Source: Dipylidium caninum
Lineage: Eukaryota > Platyhelminthes > Cestoda > Cyclophyllidea > Dipylidiidae
Assembly (NCBI GenBank): GCA_017562135.1
Contig: QEYB01001019.1
Span: 620,001 to 684,000, forward strand
Reading direction: 5' to 3'
Length of the DNA stretch: 64,000 nucleotides
Shown: positions 1 through 14,308 of the stretch, piece after piece
Position numbering within the stretch: the first letter of the stretch is position 1
Layout of the letters: each line of letters opens with the position of its first letter
Translations under genes and position numbers: made by a program
The notes under the pieces: model-generated
What the model saw: only the letters and a program-made list of their open reading frames with translations
What the model was told of the DNA's origin: nothing
The model's database searches: none

Positions 1-576
1 GACATCTCCAACCGCCTGGGCATGCATGTTGTGGAGTTCAGCGAGGATTTTAACTGTGTTCCACGAGTTCTTGCATCGCCGCGAGCGGGAATTACGCAAC
101 ACTACATCAATTACACGGGCCTCAAGACCGACCCGTTGTTGCGCGCGCGCGCACCCCCCGCGCCGCCAAAGGTAGGCAGTCGGTACAGCATTGATCTGTC
201 ATCATTGCACGCCTTTTGGAGAACACAAGAACAAGACGGAAAGCGACCAACCATCGTTGTCACTGATCCCCGCTACCCCGAGCCTAAACCTAAGCCCGAT
301 CCTGAATTCGATCCCTTAGACCACCTAGTTGATGAGGAGAACGAGGCAGAAGAGGAAGTTAAACGCCTATTGGCGCGGGGGGAGAGGGACCTAGACGCAA
401 TTGTCACGCTGAAAGGTCTGGTGCCCAACATTAAAAGAAATCCCCTACCCGCGTACTTGTCCTCCCCTGGAGTCCTAAAACGGATGGCGGAACGCCATCG
501 ATACAGGAATCAAGAGGCAGCCAGGCGCGAAAGACTCGTGTCCGCTGTACTGGACGGAGAACAAAGCAGTGCCTAG
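1..576 (+). CDS. C-terminal part of an unrecognised protein (5' partial)
   Basis: Frame 1 is open from the first base of the window to a TAG at 574-576, giving about 191 residues. The ATG at 22 is only the first Met in view; the frame is open before it, so the true start is probably upstream or in an earlier exon. The second half is strongly charged: a proline/lysine/aspartate stretch near residues 95-105, then an acidic segment rich in Glu near 110-122, then an Arg-rich C-terminus around residues 160-182 that looks helical. No signal peptide or membrane segment is visible. I do not recognise the family. Codon composition is GC-rich and looks coding, and a T-rich, A-rich stretch after the stop would fit a 3' UTR. 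It could be a terminal exon of a cytoskeletal or ciliary protein, but nothing in the sequence proves this. Confidence 0.5.
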   Translation, partial: DISNRLGMHVVEFSEDFNCVPRVLASPRAGITQHYINYTGLKTDPLLRARAPPAPPKVGSRYSIDLSSLHAFWRTQEQDGKRPTIVVTDPRYPEPKPKPDPEFDPLDHLVDEENEAEEEVKRLLARGERDLDAIVTLKGLVPNIKRNPLPAYLSSPGVLKRMAERHRYRNQEAARRERLVSAVLDGEQSSA

Positions 577-2700
577 ACCTGTCTTCGCTCCCACCAAACG
601 CTTATAACCAGTCTACTGAGTCAAACCGCATTACAGTAATGTAGAATGTAAAATATATTTAGTCTTAAAAAATTCTCAGTATTTCCTGTTACACCGGGAA
701 GCGAGATAAGTTACTTCGAAGGACAGCCAGAACCGAGGCGTAGTCCCTGAGAGGTAGTTGGAAGGGCCAGTCACTCGAAAGCTAAAAAAGACTAAGTCGT
801 CAATATCTGGCAAGTAGTGACCATCAGAAAAAGTTTAACAGCAGGAGTCAGTACACGTTTACTTCATCACGACAACTTACGTAATGGTCGACAGCGATTT
901 TCAATCAAGCTGGAGGGCAGCGCGAAAAAGCTCACTTTTCACTTGTTAATGTAGCGCAAAGACCTGTCAGATATGGATGTACCTATTCAATCCCCGCTGC
1001 AGCATACTCAGTACGTTGGGTGAGGCGACTGTAGGAAGAACACGAGTCCAGATAGAAAATAAACATCAAACAGGGATAGCTGACGGATCCGATTACTTCA
1101 GACCTAGTTCCTGTAAACAGGATATTGGCGAATCATCGGCAGTAGACAGAAATCCGGTTTCGAGCACACAAAATGTTGGTAACTGAGGCGCTAGCAGAGC
1201 ATGCGTCTACGGCCGTCCAGGAAGCCCTACTACAAACACATGAGTTTAATGCAATAATGAAGATGGACAGGAACGCATCGTTTGTCATGTGCAGTCAACC
1301 AGGGTCAGAAGAGATATCGAGAACGAAGTGAGAGTGGCACCGTCTTCCCGGAAAGTGCGGCACGTGGCGGTCCGTAGGTCCGCTTCGCACGTTGGTAGTT
1401 TCTTATAACAATTTATTAAAGCTATTTTAATTTACAATATTCCAAGAAATTTATCGTCATGTAACTAGAAAATTTTAGAGGGAAATTTTTTTAAACAGCA
1501 TCCGTTGCATTATTAGTTATTATTTACTTGTTGCCGACAGCAAATGAATGTCACAAGTAAATCAGGCAAAAACCTAGCACCCGGCGAAGGCCCCTTGAGT
1601 CCCGTTCCTAGGGGTGTGGGAGGGGAGGAAGACCACGGTGGTAGGCCTTAAGCTTTACGAAAACAGTTCTTCCTGACAGTCTGATGGTTATAGTCTTCCT
1701 CTAAATGTGGTTTCATATTGGAATAAACGATTCAGTTGCCATGATACTCAACCAAATTTCTCGGGGACGAAATTGAATGAATTCTGTCTTCACTGTTAAT
1801 CCTGTTCAACGTACATTATGCCATATCACTTCTCACTGTAAAATGAAGGATCTTTGAAGCGAGACATACGCCTTTCACAAAAAATACGTTGATTTGTTCA
1901 ATGTATTTGCATAACGCTAATCATGTGTCGCAGACCCAGCCTCTGTAAGCAAGCAGCAAAAGCGAATCCAAGCCTTCTTTCTATGAACTGATTTATAATT
2001 CAACATTCACATCTGACACCTGATCATTGTGCTGTTGCTTATAAAGCTTGAATTCACTAATGACAGAGAGCCGCAAAAAAATCGGAAGAGTCTTTAAAAG
2101 AGGGGACTTTTGTTTTGCCTCGTTGGCGTTGTCGGGGTTCCGTGTCCTTGTCCTACCTTTTCTCCACATTGCCGATGTTCTGACACTAGAACTACCATAT
2201 TATGTGCACTACGAGTCTACGAATGATTAATAAGTTAAAGTACACCTGCAGCAAATTGTTTTCTTTTTGGATTAACAAATGTCGGCGAAATAATAAGAAG
2301 ATATTCGTAAAGTCCTTTTGCCCATGTTTTAAAAGCAGGTGTAAGTGGCGCCAGAAGAGTTCATTCTACTACTCCCCCGATCTAATTTGTGTAAAATGTA
2401 ACGTGGGACCTTCTTTCCTACCGGCTAAAGCCCCAGACAAACCAAACAAATCACCCCAGTGAGAAATAAGTCCGACATTCTCTGTAAAGACAAGCACATA
2501 ATAAGGCACAGATAATACATCGGACGAAAATGAGTACGGACGTGAAAAAATAAAATACTGCAATATCCGAAGGCAAAGACAGAGACCATATCACAGTTGA
2601 CAACAAGGAGAAACGAACAAGTGACATGACTAACACATTTGCACAAAAGTGACAGTCTCAATTAAAGTCATTCAACGGGGACCCAGGGCTCATCCCACAG
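577..2700. other. Intergenic region between the first gene and SGSM3 3' end
   Basis: Both flanking genes end here: the + strand gene stops at 576 and SGSM3 (-) stops at 2701. So the region should hold two convergent 3' UTRs and their polyadenylation sites. AT content rises after 576 (for example 640-680 and 1400-1520). Small open frames (for example 977-1186, 2048-2462) have no recognisable domain and overlap on both strands, so I do not call them genes. Confidence 0.5.
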
Positions 2701-5700
2701 TCATCCGCCCAGTTCCCAACTGAATAGATGATACTTTACGAGCATGTCGCCAGTAGTCTCAAAATCATAGTGAAAGGCGTCAAAGTGGTGCGCCAGGCTG
2801 CGGTGATACTCGTGCAATGGCCGCAGACCTCCGAGACCCAGTCGTGACAGCAGGCGGAGTGGCATTTTGGCGTCACGAAAGAGGCGTCGCACATCCGCCT
2901 CGCCACCGCCCTCGCTCGCCTTGTACACCTCGTCGTTTACCTCCGCAAACGGATTCAAGTGGAAGGCGAGTTGACTGAGGACTCTGAATGTGCAATACAA
3001 CAAAATAGGAAAATTAAGATGTGATGGGAGTGAATGGAGGCATCTCATGTTTCCACTTAAGAGTGTGAACAGCATAAGGGGGTGTTCGAGGGCATAATTT
3101 TTCCTAAGTAAATTATGGCGACGACGCAAAAAATTCGTCCAACAATGAGAAAATGGACTCAAGAAATGTCTACACAACAGCCCGATTCATTCACCCATAG
3201 ATCGCGATTAAAATAAAGAGGGAAAATAAAAGTGAAGGAACACTATAATCATAAGTGGTAGAAATTCATTTTTAAAGTCCTGGAGAAATTCCTTCAAGTT
3301 CAATTGCATAACATCTCCATCGGTAGAGTTTAAATACTACTGAAGGGTAAGTCGGGAGGAGAGAACGCTTTCTAATTCTCCACGGAAAATAAACTCAGAA
3401 GAGGTCACTAATGTCTCCACCAGCCCTAGTCTCGGCCACTCCGGTAGCAGCCGCTACAAGCAAATCTCAAACAACTCATTTTAAGAGATGTACTTTGGGA
3501 ATAAACGAGGAAGTTAAGTGTGAGAACGATGAAGGGCTCAGCAGGCGGTTGGGTGTATGCTCGGACATTAGAGTAGGGCATGGAAATCTGATGGTCTCCT
3601 GAAACCCTTCACCGTTTAGCCACTGCGAACAGCGAGTGGAAGAGGAGGTGGTGCACATAAAATGGTGGATACGCACCTCAATTCACACTTGATTTGCACC
3701 CATCCCGGGCTCCGCAGGAAGGACCACGGGTGGTACCACTTCGTGACGACCTCATGACACGAGCAGAGGACTTGCACCCCAGAGGTGAAGAGCCAACTCA
3801 CTAAAAATTTGCAACACACAGTTACACATTGGAGGGAACGGCAACATGTGAGGATGTCGCTCTTACTTAAGACCGATGCAAACCAAAGTTCGCAATTTAG
3901 CAGCATCCGAGGTGCCTGGTGAGGGATGCGAGGCGTTGATGTTTTGAATGGACTGTGGATGGGAGGAAGTCATTAAAGTCGTTGGCAAAACGATCAGACC
4001 AAGTGCAACAAAATGAACAACCTACTCGATAGAGGAGTTCCTCGGGACTCAGGACTTTGCCCACCTCGTCGAGTCGGAAGGTTCGGCAAAGGATGAGACG
4101 GGAGTGAATGGAGGAGGAATCGCGTTCAGCCACGCGTATCGCAACCTCTTCGATGAATTTCCAAGGAGTCGAAATGTGGTCCATCAGTCCACGTGTTTTC
4201 TTCAAGCCGTACTCAAATATTGCACGAAGTGAAGAGCACAACCTGGAGAAATGATCACTACAGTGTCAAGAGCGACGCTGGGGCGTGGCAATAACACCGG
4301 ATTGCGTTCGCGGTGCTCTCTGCCGCGCCGCTCGAATTTGCCGGCCATGGCGACTAGACCGACAGAATACTCAGATTCTCCTCAAATTGTCTTGGACACG
4401 GTGCCATGGTAAAAAATACATTCCTGGTGCGGCTACCCATTAACTCTCCCCTCACGGGGAGCTTGAAGGGGTTATAACGTGTAAAAGGCAGCTGTGATAG
4501 TAAAGGTGTTTTGCGGTTTTGTTTGCCGCAGTCGCAAGGCGAGTGTGCCGGACCGGCTGGGCGCAGTGGCGAAGTGGAATCGCCCACGGAAGCGTGTGGT
4601 CCTGCAAAGTCAAAAGGTGGGCGGGGAAAGCTGGAGCAAGAACAGGCGAAGTGGCGCGAGTGGGGCACTGCTGCTTCGAAACGTTTTAATTTAGATTTAC
4701 TTCCTCGGTGCGCCCGAGGGCACTCTGAGAGCTAAGACACCGTCTCCGGTGCTCCCGCACAAACAACGACGGGGACGGAGTTGCAATGGAAGTTAAATTT
4801 TTGGGGTAATTGCATTGAAAACAACCGTGACAAGCAGTCTTGCAAGGCGACAAGGAGAACGCAGGAATCACTGCTTCAGACAACACTCTTTTACACATCT
4901 ACAGTTTCTGAGAGTTTAAAAGCACTTTCCACAGGGGATCTTCAGTCTACGCTTTCTCCCGACCACCGCTGGCATGTCGTTCCTCCTGAACCAACCAGCG
5001 TTGACCCCGACGACGACCGGGACGCCCGAAGCGCTGTCCGGCAGCCGACCGAGGGAATTTGAGTGCGAGAAATGCAACCCCAGACCTACCCATGCCTGAC
5101 GAGATTTCCGACCGCCTCGTAGACAGAGTCGTCGCCGGCCGGTGAGTAACGTTTGGAGCGTTCGTCGAGCAACTCCACAAGTTTGGCGGGGAACCATCCT
5201 CGCAGACCGTTCATCTCGCCCAACCAGCAGTGCTCGTCGTGCATGTCTATCACCGTGATGATATCGTGTCGCAGGAAGCCCAATTCGTCCTTCTCCTGAC
5301 GAGCGAAGTCCTCCAGCGCCTTGGCTCTTCGACTCTGAATGGCTGCCATCTAAAGTTAAGACAGTTCTTATGTTTTCAGGGCAGAAAGAATAAAAGTGCA
5401 CAGCGAATGGGGGCAGCGAGGGAGCCAGTTCAATTATTTGACGGAAATGTCAGCTTAAAAAGTTGTTAATGCTCGTGGCACTGTCTGCTTTGGCAGACAA
5501 ACGGAGCAGCAACGGCGCCTTTGCCGTGTGGGTGTAAAGCACAGCCGAGCAACGAGATCACACGGAAATGACCGACAACGCAGAGAATGGAGCGGAGAAG
5601 TGAAAAGTAATTTAACTTTCTTCGATGTGCTCATCCCCAGCCACTCGGTTGCAAATCCTACTTTTCGGTTAAGGGGAGGAGGAAAGCTGCCAAGACCCGC

Positions 5701-8700
5701 AGGTTCTGCTCTTTTTTGTTCATTCAAGGATTGAAGGCAAACGGAGCATTGGTAAAAATTAATGACACTTACGGCGGTTTGATAAAGCTAGACGAGTGTC
5801 AAAGATCGTTGTAAAAATTTAAAAACGGAAGTAGGAATCTCAGTGATGGTGAAGGAAAGGGACGACCTCAAAAACTAGATGAGGATGTCATGAAGCCGAT
5901 GGTAGGCTCGGGTCCTCGTCGAACTTGTAGGGAATCTACATTAAGAAATCGGCTGTCCGTGGTGCCCAGGTCAGGATCATCTTCGGTTCTTCATGCATAG
6001 ACCGCAGAACGGACTCGACCAACGGCGTAAAATCTGCGTGTCGCTGGCTACAGAATCGTTTTGTTTTTGCGACGAAATGCAAGTGGAGATGAGAAGTAGA
6101 TGATATGGAATTATCTTATACTACAAAAAAAAACACGCTGGGCCACCTCGCGAGAAGCACCCATTTCCACGCCGAGAGCATCACTGACAGCGAAGAAGAC
6201 AGCCTGTTTGTGTGTGGCGAGAGTTTATAAGGAAGCATACACTCTGAAGTGCTCGAACCCGCTCAGACCACTACAGCGTCAGTGCATTGTGAACAAGTCA
6301 CGCGAATGAGGCGAGAATTCCGCAAAAGTAACCACGATCTGTTTCATTCAATCGCTAAAAAGGAAGCCTTCAACATGATAGCACGAGGGCCGGAAAAGAA
6401 TTATGGAGCTCGGAAATGAACTTTCGCCTGATCCACCTTAGCCGTCCAATCGCAGGCCGTTGGAAGAGTAAAACTTCAACAGTGTGGAAGAAGCAAAAAT
6501 AGAGGTATTTCAATGCAAAGTGGAAAGATATTAAGGGGTGACAATGTTGAAGTGCCCTTGGAAAATCTGAGAACTTTTTTACTAAAAGAGACTCGACTAA
6601 CTGCCTAAACGCTGGCAAAAGGTGGTAAAAAGTGATGGAGATTACTTTGTTAATTAAAAATGTATAATTTGTTTGGCAATCAAAGTGTTTTGTTTTTGTC
6701 AGGAGAAAAAGCCTGACGGCTTTTCCGTTTGCGTGGGAGCGGCGGGCGCCCACTCGGGGCTGCGGCCGAGTTGCGAGCCGTGGCAACTTGCCTGAACGTA
6801 GGCGGTGAGGTCTCTGACGTGACTGCCGAGGGAATAGTCCGGTTGGACGGACACCTTCTCGTGGTTGGGGTCGTTGTCGTCGAAGTGGCGCACGATCTAG
6901 GGGGAGAAGACTTTTTCAGCCGTAAGGCAAAAATCCGAAGCGGGGGTCGGTGAAGGCATCTGCTGGCCGAGAATCGTTGTTAATCTCTCTGATGATGGCA
7001 GCCTTTGTCTTATTAAAGCCACCGTAATCACTGCGACTCGACAGATCTGGGCAATTCAACTCAACTTTGCTGCCAGTTCCTCGGGCCCCGAAAGAAAACT
7101 CATACTGTACAGCGGCCTTGGCTTGCCAGGAGGAGGAGGAGCCGGGAAAGAGCACCGGGACAAGAGAGGCGGGAAAGCTTCGGCCGCTTTGCGGACGTCA
7201 GATCACCCTACGAGAGCATTCTCGCTACCTCACAAGGCTTTTATCTAGCGCTTATGACAAACCGGGCCGGAAGACGCGCAAGCAGCGCTTGGTTGGGGGA
7301 CGCGAGTAAATGAGATGCGCACTCACTGCAATGATGGCCTGCCGCAGATTGACAAGCACCTCTGTTAGGCGAATGTTCTTGATCTTTGGATCGGGCTTGT
7401 TAAGGTTGTTAAAGTGCTGGTAGTAGTCAGTTTTGGAGCGCTCATCGGCGGACAGCATTGGTGGCACACTCTCCAGCTCCTCCTGAGGCATGAAGAAGCG
7501 CGTTCGCCCGCCGAACACCCCGCAGAAGAGGCCGAGCGGACCGGGGCTGCGAGGCTCCTCCAACTCCCGTTTAGAGAGGAACTAAATTCAGCAAAAACGG
7601 GACATTTTCTGTGAATGAGAAAAATTGACAGAAGGGAAAACTGATGAGAAATCCTCACTAATAATATTTTTACACTACGAGTGAGCCACCACGCCCTGCC
7701 GACAAGGGCAGGAGAGCCTGATAGCCCTGAATACGCCGCCATTTGCCCACCAAGCCTCGAGACAAGCAGTGGCCAACTGCTCGGCCGAGGCGGACGTAAC
7801 GGGGAGGAGCAGAGGGGCAAAGAAGACAGTCTAGGGCCGGCTGACCCACCTGTTTGGGCAATGGGCGAGTGCGTCCGCCGCCGGCGTCGGAGCGGCTTAT
7901 CTCCTCTATCAGCTGCGACAGATGGTGTCGTCGCAGATCGTCGATGTAGGCGGGGTCGAGGAACTCCTCCTCAAATGAATACGCTACCTGCACACGAAAG
8001 AGCGGTGTTAGCGACGCGTGCTGGTGCCTGCTCTGTTCACAAACCCTCTTTTACCACCCTACTTGGACGTGGCTGAGGTGTGAAGTGACTACTCTTCACC
8101 AAACCAGTCTGTAGCCCAGATTCACAGCCTCGATTGTTGGGATGTGGCATAAACAACGCATTACAGACGACATATGTGTATTGGAAAGTTGTGCCCGTTC
8201 CTCGAACAAAATACTTTTTAAGGTCAAAAAAAATTATTACGTGTGTAACCTCTATTACAGTTAATGAATTCTTGCCAGTGTGAGGGCAATTGGGATATCC
8301 CATTTTTTTGAAATCTTTCATCTTTTGATGCAAAAAATTGAACGAGTGCTTGTTTGAGGCCTTTTTTTATTTTTGGGTTCTTTACACTTTAAACAATTTC
8401 GCAGAGACAAAAGCAAGTGGCAATCGGAGAGTGGGCAGATGCGACATGGTTTCCCAGCCTATTTCTGCAGTTTCTGACGAGTCTCCAAAGCAGCAAGTGG
8501 CCTGGCATCATAATGGCGCAGCGCGATGTCCTTCCTCCCCCCTCGAGCATCGCCGACCTCTTTTCTTCGACTGCTACCTCCAACTGCTTCACCTGCTAAT
8601 AACGCTTCTCCGAATTGAGCTTTACGTTCGGCTATAAAAGCTCACAATGCATCGGCCCTCGAATGCCCTACCACAACATTCTCTTTTTCAGAGCCACATT

Positions 8701-11700
8701 CGCTCTAAAGGTGGAAGGTCCGCGTTTTCCAAATTTACAATGTGCGTCTCTCCTTACGATTTTTGCGTTTTCAACATACCTTCCCCCCCCCCCCAGTTAT
8801 CATCGGGTTAAAGAAGGACTCGATTTTGTTCCGAGCAAGCAGAGGTATGCATATGACTTCTCGATCTTCCACACTCCTCTAAGTTCAGTCATATGGAGCC
8901 CATGGTGAGTATTTCGGTGTTGCTCCAACAGGATCTCAACACATCCTCGTCGATCCAAGACGGTCACCCAAAATGTAGCTCATTCGAAAGACCGAAATCA
9001 CCTGTTTCAACTTTTTCTAAACATATTCCGCATGTCCTCACCGAAAACAGCACCTTCATTAAAAGACCTTAGATAAATTTCTAGATGCGTCTGTAGCAGT
9101 TCTTCCTCGTTAAAAGTCGTAGCAAATACTGCAGCGTCAATAAACTTTACCAGTAGCCGTGGGTAGATTGTCGCCCACACCTAAGACTAACGTGAGTCAA
9201 CTTTATTTTAGTTAATTTACTACGTCAGTATGTACACATTAGGCGATAAAAGCAGAGAGCTGAACATGTGCCAAAAAAACGTGCTCAAGGAAAATGATTG
9301 TCATAGAAACGGACATAATTTTCCCGTAGACATAAGTCCAAGGTGAAATGGCTGTCGCGGAGGTTCCACATGAACCAAGACTTCACTCTGCCTTGTCTCG
9401 AGATCTGTACAGGATGAAATCAGCCTGTCAGAGTGCCTCTGTAGGTCTTGGGAAGTTCCGAAGCGAAGATTAGGAAAAAAAACAGTTTAAGCCTCACTCT
9501 CTCGAAGGCTTCTCGAACCCGTTAACCAACAAGGTGAGCGTCTATAATTGGACAAAACTTGACAAGCTCCGAGTTGACTGCGGAACGACACACCACCGAT
9601 CTTGGAAAGTGGAATAAGAATAAGATTCTCGCCGCATGGCGCTCCACGCCAAAAGGAAATGACTCGTCGAGTGTAGTATGCAAGAGCAGACAACATTAAG
9701 AAGTGAAGGGGATCATGCATAAAGAATATCGCCACAACGCGGCTAGATTCGAGAATACGTGTGAGACAAGACAGCTGAGGATAACAAACTAGAAGATTAA
9801 GAGTTTCCGAGCCCGAGCGCAGCACTGGTTGCCTCACAAGTCCAATACACTGGGCTTCGAAACGCCTTCTTGTGGTGGCTGCAGTCATTAATGGTGCCCC
9901 ATTTTCAATTGTAAGTTAATGAACCACGTCGTTGCAGGCAGAGAATTGCCTCACTGCGCATGGAATACTGACAGAGAACGCAAGAATACCCCTTTTTATC
10001 TCTCAAGAAGTGGGATTTGGATTCGAGCATTCACTCCAACTTCCGATAGCGATTCATCAAGATTACTGGCAACACTAACGTAAGACACTTAAACACAACC
10101 AGCCGAAAGGGGACGTGGTCAGCATGAATGTCCGAGCACTGACCTTAATCAGTTCGACGGGTGTCTTTGATCGAGCCAGGAGCGTTGGAAAGCTCATTGA
10201 AGAAGCTCGCCGTGTTGGTGGTTGATACCAGAGTCTCTTCCTGGAAAAAAACCGACGAAAGTAGAAGCAACTCTGCCCATCTTACGTGGGAGTGCGATGA
10301 CAATCATAGATCATCGTAGCAGTGTTGTGAGGTGACGAACTCGGATTTCTCCGTTGACAGATGAGAATGACCTCAAACGCCTCCTCCGCCCCATCCCACG
10401 CTACCTCCCGAGGCGTTTTTTTCTCCGCTTGAAGGAAGTTTCATTAATCTGCGCGCTCCACCGTGCGTGGGAGTGGACCGAGGCTGAAGCGGGGCAGTCA
10501 ATTGGCGCGGAAGAGGCGTTTCAAGGACACCAGAGGGGTATCGGCCGCTGGCTTTCTCGCTTGAGAGGACAAATTGCTCTGCATGAGGCAAGGCAGCAGT
10601 GGCGTATGTCGCCAACGTACCTTGATTTTGAGGATGGCCAAGGCGATTCGAAAGAGCACGGTAGACCCCTCGTAGAAAAGGAGGTCCCACACACGAAGCA
10701 CGATTTCAATCGGCAGGATACCAGCGAAAAGTGTTAGAAACCAGCCGAGAGTGATTAGGGGCAAATCTAGGTAAAAAAAAGGAAAAGATGCACGTCCGAA
10801 CTTCAGGCAACCACTGACGGTTTCGCCTAAACTCAGCCGTTTAGGTAGATAAAAAAATGGGGATGTTAAATGAGTCCCAACGGGGATTGTCCCCGTACTA
10901 AAAAGCATTAGACGAAAAACTGGCCAAAACTTTTGAATAGAGACAATTCTTAAGCTGTAGCAGATTAATGGCGCGTTCTGGTAAGTGGAGAATCCTCTGA
11001 ATTCGCCGTGAGACGTCCCAATAGACAAAGTGGTTCTGAGCCCAATTAGATGATATAAAAGAGATTACTTAAAAGGCCAGAAGTATGGGAAAGGCGTAGA
11101 ATTGTAGAATTTAATTCCTACCGACATCGTGTTGTCGAAGAATGGAGTCGATGCGCGGGAGAAAAGTGGATATGAGTTGGCAAAGAACGCGCTGATCCGC
11201 CTGCACGCCCAGAAGACTGTCAGCGGAGAAGTAGGAGGAGGGGAGAATGTCATCGATAATGGAGCACATCATCCAGAAAGCCATCTCCTCCTCCAACAGC
11301 AGTAACAGGTTGGCTGCTATCTACATTGGGGAGAGCGCCAAGCCATCGGTTAAAAGTTTACCAAATTTTAAGCAGTCTACGCTTCGACTCCTCGCCCATG
11401 AAGGACTTTCTCGGCAGACTGGATTTATAGTGCAACCTTCGCAGAAAACGCGGCTCACAGCAAGAGATTAGCGTCACATTCGGGATGTGGAAATTCCTTC
11501 AAGGTTATGTGAAAATGCCAGGTGTAAAACGATCATTTAAAATGGCATTCGCCACATTCATTTGCATTCTCGGAGTTCCGCGTAAATAAGGCTGATGTTA
11601 AAAAACCGAAATACTGTCCAAAAAAAGCACAAGTAAAGGTGTAGGCTGTTGATAATACTTCACTTGCCATAAAGGAAAACCCACAAGTTACTATTAAAAA

Positions 11701-13026
11701 CAACACTAACAACTATATGGAATTTGTCAATTCTCTCACTTCAGTAAAACAAGTATTCATAAATAAGTGGTATTCGCACCTTTCAAATTCGTCTTGCCGG
11801 AACTAGTTTAAGCCAGATGTTTTTCTCCAGCAGGATTAACTCAAAAGTTAGCGTGATATCACAAGTAAATTGCCTACTAACTGTGGGATTATTACTAGCA
11901 TCGAATATATAGGCAAAAAAATAAATCCACAAGACTAGACGAAATATGTGAAGCTAATTTGATAAAAAGACTGTACCTACCACTCCCAGTCCCTGACAGT
12001 ATCCTATATCGGTGTAGAACCATGCAACAGCAGTTAAAATCCGTCGTAGTCGAGCTATCCCAAAAGAAGAGTCTGATGAGAAGCACACATTGTTAGGCAT
12101 TGTCCTTAACAGGTCCTGGTTGGAAGGGTAAGTAAAAAAATGAAATCGTCCAAAAATTACATCAGAATTCTACGTCATTCATCAAAGACAAACCTTCTCA
12201 ATTTGCCGGGAAATCTTCGACGATATAGAGCAGCTATATCGAGTAACTTCGGTGTAATTCAGCGGCTCATTCTTATAAGTACTTGCTTGCTGAAGTTCAT
12301 AAGCACGAGTGAGACGAGGCCAAATCTGGGAGCGAATTGAGTGTGGAATGCCATCACGGGGTGAGAGATCAAAGTCTGGGTTGGGGTACACCAGACCATT
12401 TGGGACACTCAGTAGGATGATTAAGGTCTTTCAAACCGCGAATAAGTTCTGTAAGACGTGGTGATGAACTAAGTCGGGAATGAAGCCGACTCCAAAGTGA
12501 GTCTTCGGTGGCAGACTCATCTTCAAGTTCAGTGTTTGAACAACTGAAACGTTCCGTGTATGAGAATTCGAGACATGCCAACCAATTACGGCGGTGTTCC
12601 GCAGATTCGATTAATGGAGATGGCAAAGATTCTCCTAACAGAATTGACGAGGTAATAGGGTGATTGGATTGATTCCTGAAAACACTATATTTCAAATTAG
12701 ACAAAAAGAAGTTAGCTTGTTCTAAAAAATATTTGAATGACAGGATGAATGAGCAGCATGATCTTTACAAATGAAAAATACCAACTTTTCGGGTCAAACT
12801 TAAAGCCAAACGCGTCGACTATGATCAAAGGTTTTTTGCGATATTTCTCCTTCTTGCCATCAGCAATATGATCTATTTCCTCCAAGGACGAACTTAACTC
12901 TGAAGTAAGGCCATCACTCTTGGGACGAATTGTCGGAGTCAAAGCAGAACATGGTATAGGAAGGTCCCACTTGCGGTATACTTCTGGTTCATGAATTCCC
13001 TCATCATAGGGCTCAAAAGACTTCAT
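2701..13026 (-). CDS. SGSM3: Small G protein signalling modulator 3 (TBC-SH3-RUN Rab-GAP)
   Basis: Multi-exon gene read on the minus strand. N-terminal exons are 13026-12782, 12675-12437, 12375-12194 and 12115-11981, joined in phase by GT-AG introns of 106, 61 and 78 nt. The TBC domain has both catalytic fingers: an arginine finger in IEKDLLRT (exon junction near 12194/12115) and a glutamine finger in GYCQG (about 11995). It continues through FWMM...[11 protein letters not shown] (about 11300-11110) and WFLTLF...[11 protein letters not shown] (about 10800-10640). Linker exons follow near 10240, 7990, 7560 and 6893. The SH3 exon (about 5349-5086) has ALEDF and [12 protein letters not shown]. 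The RUN-domain exons (about 4240-2701) have [38 protein letters not shown] and a final HLFSWELGG before TGA at 2701-2703. Order and length match vertebrate SGSM3, which acts on Rab and Rap GTPases and binds merlin. The start at 13026 is the first Met of the first conserved exon; an extra 5' exon is possible because a TAG acceptor lies just upstream. Internal exon edges in 3-11 kb are approximate. Confidence 0.9.
8783..8794 (+). repeat. Poly-C run of 12 in an SGSM3 intron
   Basis: Two T then an uninterrupted C homopolymer followed by AG. It sits in the intron between the SGSM3 exons near 7990 and 10140, so it reads as poly-G in the transcript. The length is likely polymorphic or prone to sequencing error. 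Confidence 0.8.
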
Positions 13027-14308
13027 CAAAATTGGAACGCTAAAGCATAAGAAAATACTTGTTTCGGAAGACTTAAATTAACAGGACAGAGTAAAAAGCG
13101 TCACATTTGTTAGTGGACAACCTGCTAATATTTGCATATACCTCATAAACAGCGTTAATTAAAGACAAGTGACAAAAGTTAGGTAAAGAAGTTACTATCA
13201 GCCAAAATAAACAAGGGGTGTCAAATTTAACAAGAAGTACATAGGCCAACAGCTCAAACTTTACGAGACGCGGGGCCGCGCAAGTGACCGAAGGCACGAA
13301 TAAAAACGGGATTGAAAGTCGTCATATGTTACAAAAAGAATCTATTTCGGCGTAATATTTCCGGCCTAGGCAAACGCATCAATTATATTTTTGGTGGGAA
13401 AAAAATTAAACTAAGATGCGCTTACACCTGATACAGACGCAATTAAACAGAGTTCGCCAAATATACAAACATCAAATTTTTTAATGCATAAACTACGATA
13501 TTCAGTATTGACCGTTGCCACTTTTATTGAGCAGCCAACGTTACCCCAGATCCACGTTGTATGATACGACGAGCCGCAAAAATTCAAGCACCAATTCTGC
13601 GACTGCGCGAGTACGTGGCGATCCAATTACGAGGCGTGGCATATGATCAACCTGAAGCCCTTTTTACTTTAATTTTCGGGCTGCAATGAAAGTTTATATA
13701 GTAAAGCAAACATTTTGAGATGTCTCAAGGTGCAATTCCATTCGATGGAACTCAATACTAGTCAGTAGGGTTTATACCGTATCTTTGACGGCCCCTTCAA
13801 AAAGCTCATTCGTGGTCATCGAACCACTCATTTTGTAGGCAAAATGTTTATTCGCCTTCTGACCAAATGGCTAGGGATGCGAGAAAGAAAAGTTCCTAGG
13901 TACATTCTTGTCTCCGTTAAGACACTTTGATTGAGTGAGGGATTGTGAACAGTTCCCACCACCATTCGATTTTTCGACCACTGTATGGCCATAATATGCT
14001 CTTTCCCGGTTGCGCTCGTGCTTTTCTTATACATTGCGAATGCTTTTAACTATTTCTCATTAAATTTTTAAGGAGCTAATGTTTAAAATGACCCGATATT
14101 TTGATACCCTAATAGCGCTTACGATGGTTCGGTGTGTCTCTCTCCCTTTATTGTATTAATGATACATTTTAATTTGACAACCCATATACTTTGAAGTATT
14201 TGGGTACCATCAGCATCGACCGTATAACTTGCTTTATTAGCCGTCAGGTTATTGTCGGTGCAATGCGTGTTCCATTTATATCATACTGTATTATTCCTTG
14301 GTCCTAGT
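13027..14308. promoter_or_regulatory. Divergent intergenic region SGSM3 / UPF3
   Basis: The first codons of SGSM3 (-) and UPF3 (+) are 1.28 kb apart and point away from each other, so both promoters and 5' UTRs should lie here. The sequence is AT-rich, and no TATA box or named motif could be assigned with confidence. An additional upstream SGSM3 5' exon could also lie in this interval. Confidence 0.45.
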